DNA of 64,000 nucleotides, taken from contig CAVXPU010000002.1 in assembly GCA_963763855.1 (NCBI GenBank), forward strand, positions 124,001-188,000. Reading direction: 5' to 3'. A program made the translations under genes and the position numbers. The stretch comes from JAIBCC01 sp963763855. GTDB lineage: Bacteria; Acidobacteriota; Blastocatellia; Pyrinomonadales; Pyrinomonadaceae. The notes under the pieces are model-generated. The model searched no databases, was not told the origin of the DNA, and saw nothing but the letters and a program-made list of their open reading frames with translations. This document shows, piece by piece, positions 28,118 through 37,179 of the stretch; the stretch's first letter is position 1; the number at the start of each line of letters is the position of its first letter.

Positions 28118-29857
28118 ATGGAAACGATTCTAATCAAAAACGGACGCGTTTTTTCCGGCTCCGACGAACCTTCAAAGATCGCTGACGTTTTAATACAAGA
28201 CGGAAAGGTCGCTCAAATTTCTCAAAGTCCAATTGAATGCGAAGGAGCACGGATAGTAGATGCTGCCGATAAATGGGTGATGCCCGGTTTTATTGATAAT
28301 CACACGCATTACGATGGTGAATTGCTCGTTGCACCATCCTTGAGCGAATCGGTTCGCCACGGCGTTACGACTGTGATTCTCGGCGGTTGTTCGCTGTCGT
28401 TTGTTTATGGAAATGTGGAAGATTGCTGCGATATGTTTACCCGCGTAGAGGCTTTTCCGCGTGAGATTTTGTATCCGATTTTGAAGGACGAAAAAACGTG
28501 GTCGAATCCCAAGGAATGGCTTGCACATATTAACAGTCTCAACGTAGGACCAAATATCGCTTCATTTATCGGGCATTCCGACATTCGTGCGAAGGTGATG
28601 GGAATTGACCGCAGCCTGAGCGAGACTGAAAAGCCGACCGCCGACGAAGTCAAACAGATGAAACGAATGCTCGAAGAAGCACTCGACGCGGGTTTTCTCG
28701 GAATCTCGATGCAGCATAATCCCTGGGACAAAATGGACGGTCGTCATTGGTCGAAATTGCTTCCCGCCGCGTATGCAAAAGGTGCCGAACGCCGTGCTCT
28801 GACCGATATCGTCCGCCGACGCGATGCACATCTCCAAGGAGTTCCGAATCTCGTAAATCGCATCGCCGCCTTTTGGTATATGATGCAAAGTTCGTCGTTC
28901 TTTTGGCGAAAGAAACTGAAAACTTCGATGGTTGCGATGATGGATTTGAAAGGCGATCCTTATATCCGCGATGTTTTGAGCGGACTCGCTTCGTTTTTCA
29001 ATAAGATTTGCCGTGCGGATTTTCGTATGCAGGCGTTTCCCGTTCCGTTTATGGTTTACGCGAAAGGTATGGATCTCGTTATTTTTGAAGAATTTCCGAC
29101 CGGTGCACTCGCCCGCCATCTGGCAAACGATCTGCAGAAACGCAACGAAACTCTGCTCGATCCCGAATACCGCAAAAAGTTCAAAAAACACTACAAAAGC
29201 AAACTCGCTCCAAAAGTCTGGCAGAAAGATTTCGGCGACGCTTTCGTGATGGATGCACCGGACAAAACCTGGATCGGGAAATCATTCGGCGAAATTGCCA
29301 AGGAGCGAAATCAGCATCCGGTGGACGCATTTTTGGATATTGTGGTGGATATGGACGAGAAAGTTTCGTGGAAAACAACCATCGGCAACCACGATCCGAA
29401 CCGCTACAAACGCCTTTACAACGACCAAAACGGAATCTTCGGTTTTGCCGATTCGGGTGCTCATATCAACAATATGGCATTCTACAATTTCCCGCTCCGT
29501 GTCTTGAAATACGTCAAAGATTCCCACGAAAAAGGCGATCCGCTGATGTCTTACGAGAAAGCCGTCTGGCGGCTGACCAAAGAAAATGCCGACTTTTTCA
29601 ATCTCGACGCCGGAACAATCGAACCCGGAAAACGTGCCGACATCACCGTAATCAATCCCGAAAAACTAACCGACAGCGTTCACGAATACCACACCGCCGA
29701 ATTCCTGCAAGGCTTAGACAGATTAGTAAACCGCAACGACGACGCGGTTGAATTAGTATTGATCAACGGAAAAACCGCGTCGGAATCGGGGAGTTTTGCG
29801 GAGAATTTTGGGAATGAGAGATTTGGGGAATTTTTGAAAGGGGAACATTTGTATTAA
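28118..29857 (+). CDS. N-acyl-D-amino-acid deacylase-like amidohydrolase
   Basis: A 579-aa metal-dependent amidohydrolase of the D-aminoacylase branch. An N-terminal beta-sandwich (ILIKNGRVFSGS) leads to DNHTHYDGELL, the HxH metal site. GVTTVILGGCS and FADSGAHINNM are family motifs, and GTIEPGKRADITVINPE closes the second sandwich. Relatives hydrolyse N-acyl-D-amino acids or dipeptides; the substrate here is not decided. No signal peptide. It is transcribed alone and diverges from the sterol desaturase gene. Confidence 0.88.
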   Translation: METILIKNGRVFSGSDEPSKIADVLIQDGKVAQISQSPIECEGARIVDAADKWVMPGFIDNHTHYDGELLVAPSLSESVRHGVTTVILGGCSLSFVYGNVEDCCDMFTRVEAFPREILYPILKDEKTWSNPKEWLAHINSLNVGPNIASFIGHSDIRAKVMGIDRSLSETEKPTADEVKQMKRMLEEALDAGFLGISMQHNPWDKMDGRHWSKLLPAAYAKGAERRALTDIVRRRDAHLQGVPNLVNRIAAFWYMMQSSSFFWRKKLKTSMVAMMDLKGDPYIRDVLSGLASFFNKICRADFRMQAFPVPFMVYAKGMDLVIFEEFPTGALARHLANDLQKRNETLLDPEYRKKFKKHYKSKLAPKVWQKDFGDAFVMDAPDKTWIGKSFGEIAKERNQHPVDAFLDIVVDMDEKVSWKTTIGNHDPNRYKRLYNDQNGIFGFADSGAHINNMAFYNFPLRVLKYVKDSHEKGDPLMSYEKAVWRLTKENADFFNLDAGTIEPGKRADITVINPEKLTDSVHEYHTAEFLQGLDRLVNRNDDAVELVLINGKTASESGSFAENFGNERFGEFLKGEHLY

Positions 29858-29922
29858 AGTTCAGAGTCCACGCCTCAGGGTGTTAATTTCGTCAAAAAAC
29901 AAAGCCAATTAATACGCGAACA

Positions 29923-30127
29923 TTAAAAGCCAACTTCTTTCCTAATCCCCATCGAAACGGCATCGATCGCTGAAACCTGTATGCCGTTGCTCTGCAACAC
30001 AGAATCTTTGGGGATCGAATTGGCTACAAACATTTCGTTCCGAATGAAACTGGGAATCGTATCGCGGATTACTTTAGGCTCATTGCAGTCGCGTTTCTGC
30101 CTTGATGATTCAAAACACAATTTTCCG
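29923..30127 (-). other. Possible coding remnant after the secreted protein gene
   Basis: One minus-strand frame reads SNGIQVSAIDAVSMGIRKEV and similar protein-like sequence up to a stop at 29923, but has no start codon of its own outside the neighbouring gene. It could be a gene fragment or a chance open frame. Confidence 0.25.
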
Positions 30128-30718
30128 CTAATCCTTCCAGCCCCAGGGAGCTTTCGGGATGGCGATTTCCTTTTTGAGATCAAATTTGATGCTGAAAAAT
30201 CTATCGCTGCCCATGCGGCGGAGATTGTATGAAAAAGAATCGCCTTTCAGCAGATCGATCCACCAAACGTTGCCCGCGGCGGCGGCGATCACGTTTACCG
30301 TTTCCTCATCAGCGGGGAAAACTTGCCGAGTTTCCGTACCCGAATTCGAGGTTAATCCGCCATACATTGTTACTTTATCCGGTTTGCCGTCTTCGTGGCG
30401 GTGATCATGCTTGAGGAGAATTCTGCCGTTTTTCTGCCGCGTAAAAACCCATGTTCGTGATCTATCTTCGCCTACAAAAAACGGAATTCGTATCCGATTT
30501 TTCTCACATGAGCGAACGTGCATCACCAATTCCTTGCCCTTAAAAGTAGTATCGTCTGCCGGAGCGGCGGCAACTCTTCCGCCAAACGCTTTCCCGCAAA
30601 GAGTTTGCAGAGAATTCCAAAACGCAATATCGCCGCGAACCATTTTCTGTGCCGAAACGGGCAAACTATTTACGCAAATAAACAAAATCGCCAAAGCAAT
30701 AAACAATTCTTTTCTCAT
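30128..30718 (-). CDS. Conserved secreted protein of unknown function
   Basis: A 196-aa exported protein with a signal peptide (about residues 1-23, VSAQ). Conserved-looking blocks are FWNSLQTLCGKAFGGRV, GKELVMHVRSC, VGEDRSRTWVF, LKHDHRHEDG and VTMYGG. The same order occurs in a widespread family of uncharacterised bacterial secreted proteins (recollection). The His-rich KHDHRHEDG stretch could bind metal or be catalytic, but no function is known. It diverges from the AraC regulator gene across 93 bases. Confidence 0.82.
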   Translation of the reverse strand: MRKELFIALAILFICVNSLPVSAQKMVRGDIAFWNSLQTLCGKAFGGRVAAAPADDTTFKGKELVMHVRSCEKNRIRIPFFVGEDRSRTWVFTRQKNGRILLKHDHRHEDGKPDKVTMYGGLTSNSGTETRQVFPADEETVNVIAAAAGNVWWIDLLKGDSFSYNLRRMGSDRFFSIKFDLKKEIAIPKAPWGWKD

Positions 30719-30811
30719 AATTCGGTATTTTACCTTTTATTTAATGGCTTTGGAAAAGAGACATCTTGGTTCGCGTTTTGCGATTTACGATAAAAAATAT
30801 AGTTTAGATAA

Positions 30812-31627
30812 ATGAGTTACGAAACTTATCCGGTAAGCGGCGAACTACAAGCCTTTGTAAAATGCTATTGGACGCTTGAGCTGCCCGAAGAAATCACGCC
30901 CGAACGGCAGAGAATTGTGCCGGATGGTTGTATGGAAATGATCTTCGAATTCGGCGATGAATACAAACAATATCGCCGCGACGGCAGCTTTTTTATCCAA
31001 CCGAAATGTATGGTTTTCGGACAAATAACCGAACCGCTGGAGATCGAAGCAACCGGCGAAACGGGAATTTTTGCCGTCCGTTTTCATCCCGAAGGATTTA
31101 TTCCGTTCGCTACGATTCCGATTGTCGAAATGGAGAATCGACCCGTCCCATTGTTTGAATTATTTGGAGACGACGGGCTGCGGCTTGAAACAGAGATATT
31201 ATCGGCTGCAACAACTGAAGAACGGATCAGAATCGTTGAAAGATTTTTGCTCGAACGGCTGATTTCTGCGGCATCTATCGACAAGATCGCGAAGGAATGC
31301 AGCGGACTGATGCTTGAATTAAACGGGCAATTATCCGTAAACGAACTCTCTGACCAATTGAATGTAAACCGTCGCCAACTAGAGCGAAAATTCACCTCTG
31401 CAATCGGACTCAGCCCAAAACAGCTTTCCAAAATCATCCGCTTGCAAGCCACCCTCAAGATGATCGCAAATGGTCAATTTACAAGCCTAACGGCGATCGC
31501 GTATGAAGGAAATTATTACGATCAGGCTCATTTTATCAAAGATTTCAAGGAGTTTACGGGCGTGAGTCCGAAGCAGTTTTATGCGGGTAATCTGAAGATG
31601 TCGAAGTTGTTTTTGGATGCGGAGTAG
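30812..31627 (+). CDS. AraC family transcriptional regulator
   Basis: A 271-aa DNA-binding regulator. The N-terminal 140 residues (YPVSGELQAFVKCYWTLE) form the DUF6597-type sensing domain. The last 110 residues hold two helix-turn-helix segments, with VNELSDQLNVNRRQLERKF and YDQAHFIKDFKEFTGVSPKQ, the AraC signature. The divergent secreted-protein gene is a possible target, since the two share the 93-base intergenic region. The ligand is unknown. Confidence 0.9.
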   Translation: MSYETYPVSGELQAFVKCYWTLELPEEITPERQRIVPDGCMEMIFEFGDEYKQYRRDGSFFIQPKCMVFGQITEPLEIEATGETGIFAVRFHPEGFIPFATIPIVEMENRPVPLFELFGDDGLRLETEILSAATTEERIRIVERFLLERLISAASIDKIAKECSGLMLELNGQLSVNELSDQLNVNRRQLERKFTSAIGLSPKQLSKIIRLQATLKMIANGQFTSLTAIAYEGNYYDQAHFIKDFKEFTGVSPKQFYAGNLKMSKLFLDAE

Positions 31628-31639
31628 GAGAATAATTTT

Positions 31640-31902
31640 GCAGAAACACGCGCGAAGTAAGGGCGTTTTCGCTCGATTAGAAGAACGCCCTTACTTCGGC
31701 AGGCTTCTGCATTTCGAAAGTGTGTCTCTCTTTTGCAGAAACACGCACGAAGTAAGTGTGTTTCGCTCGCTTAGAAGAACGCCCTTACTCCGTGCAGGCT
31801 TCTGCATTTCCAAAGAGTGTCTTTCGACTGCGGAAACACGCACGAAGTAAGTGTGTTTTTCGCTCGCTTAGAAGAACGCCCTCACTCCGTGCGGGCTTCC
31901 GC
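31640..31902. repeat. Array of three palindromic repeats (about 95-bp period)
   Basis: Units at 31640-31710, 31735-31805 and 31830-31902 each begin GCAGAAACACGCACGAAGTA and end with the near complement (TACTCCGTGCAGGCTTCTGC). Inside each unit the sequence CGCTCGCTTAGAAGAACGCC is almost constant. A more divergent member lies at 38066-38158. This is a REP/BIME-like element between the AraC and VOC genes. Confidence 0.85.
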
Positions 31903-31994
31903 ATTTTGACTTGTCGCATTTTTACAATTTTAGAAATTTGCCTGATGTAATCTCTCATCAGTTAGAAAATAAAAAAAATAGGGAGAGAAATGAT

Positions 31995-32363
31995 ATGCAA
32001 AATATGATTAATTGGTTCGAGATTCCGGCGGGCGATTTCGCGAGAGCGATTGGATTTTACAAAGGAATTCTTGGCGTGGAAATTGAGGAAATGGATATGT
32101 TTGGCACAAAAATGGGAATGTTGCCTTCAAACGGCGAGAATGTTTCCGGGGCAATTGTCTGCGGCGAAGATTACAAACCTTCAAGTGACGGCGTAACGGT
32201 TTACCTAAACGGCGGCGAAAACCTCCAGGTTGTTTTAGACAAGGTTGAGCCAAACGGCGGCAGCGTGATCGTCCCCAAAACTCAGATCAGCGAAGAAATG
32301 GGATATTTTGCGATGTTTATTGATACAGAAGGAAATAAGGTAGCACTTCATTCGATGAACTAG
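31995..32363 (+). CDS. VOC family (glyoxalase/bleomycin-resistance fold) protein
   Basis: A 122-aa cytoplasmic protein. The start at 31995 follows GGGAGAG; a longer reading from 31911 enters the repeat array and is rejected. It has the two beta-alpha-beta-beta-beta modules of the vicinal-oxygen-chelate fold: NWFEIPAGDFARAIGFYKGI, and later GYFAMFIDTEGNKVALHS. Members bind metals or small molecules; many are glyoxalase-like proteins of unknown substrate. The role here is undetermined. Confidence 0.88.
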   Translation: MQNMINWFEIPAGDFARAIGFYKGILGVEIEEMDMFGTKMGMLPSNGENVSGAIVCGEDYKPSSDGVTVYLNGGENLQVVLDKVEPNGGSVIVPKTQISEEMGYFAMFIDTEGNKVALHSMN

Positions 32364-32502
32364 TTCAGCTTTGAATAACAGTGAAAATCTCAAAATCAAT
32401 AGGCAGAAACGTGGAAGTTAAGGGGCGTGCTTTAACTCAATAGTTACACACGCTTCCTAACGCTCGCGTTTCTGTCTTGCGAGCTCCAGCGAGAGTCTTA
32501 TT

Positions 32503-33090
32503 TCAACTATCAACTAGTTTTAATTCTTTCAACAATTCCCGAATTCTGATTGATTCATCTCTCGAAAGAAATTGCTCTAAAGTTGCCAATCGTGAAACTA
32601 AAATCGAATTTTGTGGCATTTCTTTGACGAGCAAAACTCGTTCGATAAAAATCTCTATTTCAATTAATCCACGCACGAAAAGCTCTTTCAAAAATAGAAA
32701 ATCCTTCTCACGTCCGGCAATTAATTTACTTACTGCGATGTCGTGAATTTCGGCTACGAATGCAATCGTTTCGGCATTTTCGTCTTTGAAAGTTTGTAAT
32801 CTTTCCTGCCAATTAGTCGGCAAAATTACGGTTGCCAAGCCTAAAGCATCGGCATAAAAACCTTTTTCGAGTTGGAAATTACTAAAAACTCCAAGTTTCT
32901 TGTTTATCTCAACCCGGGTATCGCTTTTTCCGCTGATGAAAATGAAATCGCATTCGATAGATTGCTGAATAATTTCGGGTGGAAAATTTGTGACCAAATG
33001 AACCGCTTGTGAGCCGACGATAATCGGCAGTTCATCGAACGTAATTGTTTTGATTTGTCGAACTAATTCAAACAGGTCTGCTTTCCGCAC
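32503..33090 (-). CDS. Nucleotidyltransferase-like protein (DUF6036/AbiEii-like), possible toxin
   Basis: About 195 aa from the GTG at 33090, which has a GGAG site five bases upstream. An earlier GTG at 33123 is also open. ELPIIVGSQAVHL followed by ECDFIF resembles the GS..(E/D)x(D/E) active-site pattern of minimal nucleotidyltransferases, as in DUF6036 and AbiEii. The rest is helical. It overlaps the end of the small upstream gene by about 23 bases, a typical toxin-antitoxin layout. Function as a toxin is inference. Confidence 0.72.
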   Translation of the reverse strand: MRKADLFELVRQIKTITFDELPIIVGSQAVHLVTNFPPEIIQQSIECDFIFISGKSDTRVEINKKLGVFSNFQLEKGFYADALGLATVILPTNWQERLQTFKDENAETIAFVAEIHDIAVSKLIAGREKDFLFLKELFVRGLIEIEIFIERVLLVKEMPQNSILVSRLATLEQFLSRDESIRIRELLKELKLVDS

Positions 33091-33391
33091 ATTCGCTCCA
33101 AATCTTGTCGCGTTCCGCTTCACTTAAAACGCCAACAAATGGTGAAGATGAACGAAGTCTTTGTCCTTCGTCTGTATCTTGAGTAATGAGTTTGATAATT
33201 TCTTCGGGAGTTTTCGTTTCCAGAATTCCCTGCCATTCAAGCAAGGCAAAATTTTCATTTTTCAACCATCTTTTGAGATTTTGTCTAGCAATTTGCAAAA
33301 CTTCATTCGGATTCAAACGCAGTTTTTCCGCCACACTCACATGAAGCATTAGGCTAAATAAATCAACAAAATTATTTTGATTACTTACCAT
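33068..33391 (-). CDS. Small partner of the nucleotidyltransferase (antitoxin-like)
   Basis: A 107-aa helical protein with no recognised domain. It contains NPNEVLQIARQNLKRWL and a stretch ELITQDTDEGQRLR-like in style, which resembles partner proteins that precede DUF6036-type genes. It starts at ATG 33391 and its 3' end overlaps the nucleotidyltransferase start, so the two are co-translated. No DNA-binding motif is obvious. Confidence 0.68.
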   Translation of the reverse strand: MVSNQNNFVDLFSLMLHVSVAEKLRLNPNEVLQIARQNLKRWLKNENFALLEWQGILETKTPEEIIKLITQDTDEGQRLRSSSPFVGVLSEAERDKIWSECAESRPV

Positions 33392-33423
33392 AACGAAGCA
33401 ATTTTAACATAAAAATTTACAAC

Positions 33424-34812
33424 CTAAACAAACATTTTCCCCGGATTCAAAATACCGTTCGGATCAAAAACTCTCTTAATCGCTTTCATAATTTCGGTGG
33501 TCGGTTTGTCAATTGCGTAGTCCATGTATGGTGCTTTGACATAACCGATTCCGTGTTCGCCGCTGATCGTTCCGCCGAGATCGACTGCGAGTTTGAAGGT
33601 TTCTTTTACGCATTCTCTCGCACGCGTGATTTCGTCCGGGTTATCGCGGTTAATCACGAAATTGACGTGAATATTTCCGTCGCCGGCGTGTCCGAAATTA
33701 GCGACGAATGTGTTGTGCTTCTTACCGATTTCCTCAATTCTGGCAACGAGTTCGGGAACTTTCGATCGCGGGACAACTACATCCTCGTTGATCTTTAGAT
33801 TTCCGAATTTCATCAAACTCGGACTAATCGCCCGACGGACGTCCCAAAGTTTGTCTTCTTCCTCTTTTGATTTCGCCCGAATAACATCAAAACCGCCATT
33901 TTCGCCTAAAATCCGCTCGATTATTTCCGCGTTTTTCGCAACTTCTTCGCGTGAACCATCCACCGCGACCAGCAAAATTGCCGCCGCATCTTTTGGCAAA
34001 CCAAAAGCAAAATTCTGTTCGATCGCCTCAATACAATATTTATCGATCACTTCCATCGCCATTGGCAAAATGCGTTCGGGCGTGAATTTTGTCAAGACTT
34101 TACACGCCGCTTCCATTGATTTGAAAGATGCCCGAACGGTCGAAGTTGCTTCGGTCATTGGCAACAGTTTGAGCGTGGCTTCGGTGATGATTCCGAGCAT
34201 TCCTTCTGAACCGACGATCAGCGAAGTCAGATTAAATCCGACCACGTTTTTTTCAACTTTTCCGCCAATTTGTAAAACTTCGCCCGTTGCCGTAACAACT
34301 TCTAAACCAAGCACATAACGCCCTGTAATGCCATATTTCGGAGTCCGCATTCCGCCCGCATTTTCGGCAATATTTCCGCCGATAAACGAATCTTTGTAGC
34401 TGGCAGGATCAGGTGGGAAAAATACGCCGTGTTTTTCTACTGCTTGCTGCAATTCCCAAGTCGTAATTCCTGGCTGGCAAATAACGTATAAATCGTCGGC
34501 GTTTATTTCGAGAATTTTGTTCATCCGATCAGTTCCAATCACGATTCCGCCATCAACCGGAACCGCTCCGCCCGTGTAGCCTACGCCACCGCCGCGAGCA
34601 GTAACCGGAAAAATTTCAGCGTTCGCAAGCTTCAAAATCGCCGACATTTGCTCTGTATTTTCAGGAAACACAACCGCTTCCGGCGGAAACTTTTCTTTCA
34701 CAGCGTCAGCACCGTAAGGCTCAACCTTCTCAGGCTCGACCAAAACATTTTCCGCCCCAACAATCTGGCGTAATTTCTCAATAACTTCTGGTTTTGAAGC
34801 ATTTGTGGTCAT
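33424..34812 (-). CDS. FAD-linked oxidase, glycolate oxidase GlcD/D-lactate dehydrogenase type
   Basis: About 462 aa from ATG 34812 (AAAGG four bases upstream); a reading from 34848 is less likely. The PCMH-type FAD domain shows VTARGGGVGYTGGAVP and GGNIAENAGGMRTPKYG. The C-terminal half has NFGHAGDGNIHVNF and SGEHGIGYVKAPY, metal-site and substrate motifs of the GlcD/DLD family. These enzymes oxidise 2-hydroxy acids such as glycolate or D-lactate. GlcE and GlcF partners are absent, so it may be a single-subunit D-2-hydroxyacid dehydrogenase. A terminator lies just upstream. Confidence 0.9.
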   Translation of the reverse strand: MTTNASKPEVIEKLRQIVGAENVLVEPEKVEPYGADAVKEKFPPEAVVFPENTEQMSAILKLANAEIFPVTARGGGVGYTGGAVPVDGGIVIGTDRMNKILEINADDLYVICQPGITTWELQQAVEKHGVFFPPDPASYKDSFIGGNIAENAGGMRTPKYGITGRYVLGLEVVTATGEVLQIGGKVEKNVVGFNLTSLIVGSEGMLGIITEATLKLLPMTEATSTVRASFKSMEAACKVLTKFTPERILPMAMEVIDKYCIEAIEQNFAFGLPKDAAAILLVAVDGSREEVAKNAEIIERILGENGGFDVIRAKSKEEEDKLWDVRRAISPSLMKFGNLKINEDVVVPRSKVPELVARIEEIGKKHNTFVANFGHAGDGNIHVNFVINRDNPDEITRARECVKETFKLAVDLGGTISGEHGIGYVKAPYMDYAIDKPTTEIMKAIKRVFDPNGILNPGKMFV

Positions 34813-34853
34813 GCGACCTTTTGAATTGAAATGGATTGATGAATACATAGAAT

Positions 34854-34898
34854 TTAAAAAAAGATTAGCAAGATAAATTTTCTCTTATCTTACTAATC
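34854..34898 (-). terminator. Terminator of the M48 protease gene
   Basis: On the minus strand, GATTAGTAAGATAA pairs with TTATCTTGCTAATC (14 positions, one mismatch) around an eight-base loop, followed by seven U. It lies about 45 bases past the M48 stop and only 42 bases before the GlcD-type start codon. Confidence 0.85.
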
Positions 34899-34941
34899 CT
34901 GTCTATTCTGATTTTGGAATTTCCCGACTAAATAACTTTGC

Positions 34942-36912
34942 TTAATATGAAGATTTTATCGCCGTTTCCAGCATTTTATTTATTTCACTGGTTAATGAAT
35001 CTCTATCTTTGAAAAAATCCCAAAGCATTCCAGATAAAGGTTCTCTGTCTTTTGAATTTATTTGAGCAATCAGTCTAAAACGGTCTTTCGGGCTAGGATG
35101 TGTATCGTCTTCGGTAGTCGGTCGGTTGATATTTTCTTCAAATTGCTGCTCTGCGTCGTTTTTTGCCGATTCGTCGTTAATCGTCAAATCATAAAGATTT
35201 TGCATCGCTCTATTTGAGCTGAATGCGGCATTTATTTCCTTTTCGGCAACGAGATTAAATTCAATATCACGGCGAATTACGTGGGTTAAGCCCTCTCGGA
35301 AAGCCTCAGCTCCATATTGATAAACGGCAACCCGATCAGCCATTATTTCTTGCAAACGGGTTGCTCCGTGAGTGATCCGGCGAAAAATGAAATGATATAA
35401 ACGCAAAAACTGGAAAGCTATATTATAAAAAGTCGCCGTTCCACTTTCGCCCATTGATTGAGCGAGATTCATAATATCTGTATTCACACGAAACGCAACA
35501 TCGCCGCCTGCCGTATCGCGATTTGAAAAATGCCCGTATTCATGTGCCAAAACGGCTCGGAAGGCATTTTGTCTGAAATCATTTATAGTTGCGGCTCCAA
35601 GTATCAAAATCCGATCGGCTTTATCTTGTAATTTTTGCCGCAGACCGCCTCGCTCGTAAACCGCAAGCTCGCTCCCGTGTGTGATGCGGATTTCGTCAAT
35701 CGGTCTGGTTTCTAAGGTTTTTGCTACATCTCTAACCAAATTCCAAAGTTCAGGTGCTTCATCTTCAAGCAAAAGTCTGCCGGGATCTTCGAGCTTGTGG
35801 CGAACAAAGAAAGATTTGAGCATAAAGAAAATAGTCGCTAAGCCGATAAATCCGAGAATTAAAACCAATTTAATCGGTATAGTGCCAATCCAAACGAAAA
35901 ATAAAACAATACCCAAAGTTGTGGCGATTACGAGCAACATTACAATTGGCTGCGAAATATAGTAGTAAATTCCGGCGAAATTGATGATGTTTTTGTATAT
36001 TTTGCGAAAACCTGCTTGTTCGCTGCCTGTAATGTCATTCGGATCGGAATTCTCAATTGATTTGAGAGTTTTTGCAGAAAGAATTTTCCCGCCGATGAAC
36101 AACCCAAGCAAACCCAATGCCCAAAAAACAAAAAGAAGAAGTCCGTAATAGGCGTACGAAGTATATTTCCCCAATCCAAAAAAAGCTTGATCTTGATTTT
36201 CTTTTATTGCGAGCCTGATCGCCTCGGCAGGTTCCTTCCGCAATCCTAAATTTTCAGCTTGGCTTATTTCATTTTCGGCTTCGGAATAGTTTCCTTCCAT
36301 TGCCAGACGAATGCCTTTGAAATAGTGAGTTTGCATCAAAAGCGGGTGTCTATCTTCCAATAAATTCGCAGCTTCTGTAAAATCTTGGTCGTGATTTGTC
36401 TCCAACGCAAACTGGGCAACCATCGTTATATAATCAGGGTCATTTTCTGTGTCTTTTTTAACCGCTTCCTTTGATAAAGAAAATGCTTCAGCGAGCTCTG
36501 CCTGAGTTGGTCGGTAATTAGGATCTTTTGAGGCAGTTAAATTTAACGCATATCCAATCAGATTATCAGCCGAGCGATTGATTTCAAGTGCTTTCCGGCT
36601 CAATTTCAAACCTTCCTCTTTTTGACCAAGAGCAACCAAGGAATAACTTAAACGACGTAAAGCAGGCTCGAAATTTGGTGATTGAGCCAACACTTCGTTA
36701 TAGATTTTTACTGATACATCATGCTTGCCTTCATCTAAAGCATTCGTCGCAGCTTTAAATTTTTCAACCGATTTCGGCGATTTATTCTGCAATTCTTGCC
36801 ATATTTTCTCTTCCTTTTTAATATCTCGCTCTTTATTTTGAGCGAAAATTGCACTAGAAAAAATAAAATAAATAGCTAAACAAGGAAAAAGTAAACGGAT
36901 CGCGAGTTTCAT
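34942..36912 (-). CDS. M48 family membrane metalloprotease with N-terminal TPR repeats
   Basis: A 656-aa protein. A signal peptide (1-24) is followed by TPR-like helical repeats (about 40-230; for example NFEPALRRLSYSLVALGQKEEGL), then three or so membrane segments at about 245-370, and a zinc peptidase domain with HEYGH near residue 465. M48 enzymes (HtpX, Ste24, BepA) degrade or refold damaged envelope proteins. TPRs outside the membrane suggest protein binding. The ATG at 36912 has a GGAGAC ribosome site. A terminator follows the gene. Confidence 0.9.
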   Translation of the reverse strand: MKLAIRLLFPCLAIYFIFSSAIFAQNKERDIKKEEKIWQELQNKSPKSVEKFKAATNALDEGKHDVSVKIYNEVLAQSPNFEPALRRLSYSLVALGQKEEGLKLSRKALEINRSADNLIGYALNLTASKDPNYRPTQAELAEAFSLSKEAVKKDTENDPDYITMVAQFALETNHDQDFTEAANLLEDRHPLLMQTHYFKGIRLAMEGNYSEAENEISQAENLGLRKEPAEAIRLAIKENQDQAFFGLGKYTSYAYYGLLLFVFWALGLLGLFIGGKILSAKTLKSIENSDPNDITGSEQAGFRKIYKNIINFAGIYYYISQPIVMLLVIATTLGIVLFFVWIGTIPIKLVLILGFIGLATIFFMLKSFFVRHKLEDPGRLLLEDEAPELWNLVRDVAKTLETRPIDEIRITHGSELAVYERGGLRQKLQDKADRILILGAATINDFRQNAFRAVLAHEYGHFSNRDTAGGDVAFRVNTDIMNLAQSMGESGTATFYNIAFQFLRLYHFIFRRITHGATRLQEIMADRVAVYQYGAEAFREGLTHVIRRDIEFNLVAEKEINAAFSSNRAMQNLYDLTINDESAKNDAEQQFEENINRPTTEDDTHPSPKDRFRLIAQINSKDREPLSGMLWDFFKDRDSLTSEINKMLETAIKSSY

Positions 36913-37179
36913 GGACGGTCTCCTTCAGTATTGTGAAATTCCAATAATTTATTGAGCTAAAACTGGTTGGAGAGTTTACCACAGTCAAAAATGCAACATC
37001 AAATTAAATTATCAAAGTCGGAGATATTTTCAAGGCTTTCTTAGTCTATATCATGGCTAATTCTGTGTTCATGCAATCTCTTTGATGGAAATGGATTGTT
37101 GCATAAATACTTTCTATTTAAATCTTTACCCAAAACTTCCTTTCCATTATGATACAACAAGTTATCAGGCGAAAACATT

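Noticed and set aside
31640..31902. CRISPR array or tandem coding repeats
   Set aside because: The units are long palindromes with related spacers, and the frames through them are not kept. REP-like element is the better explanation.
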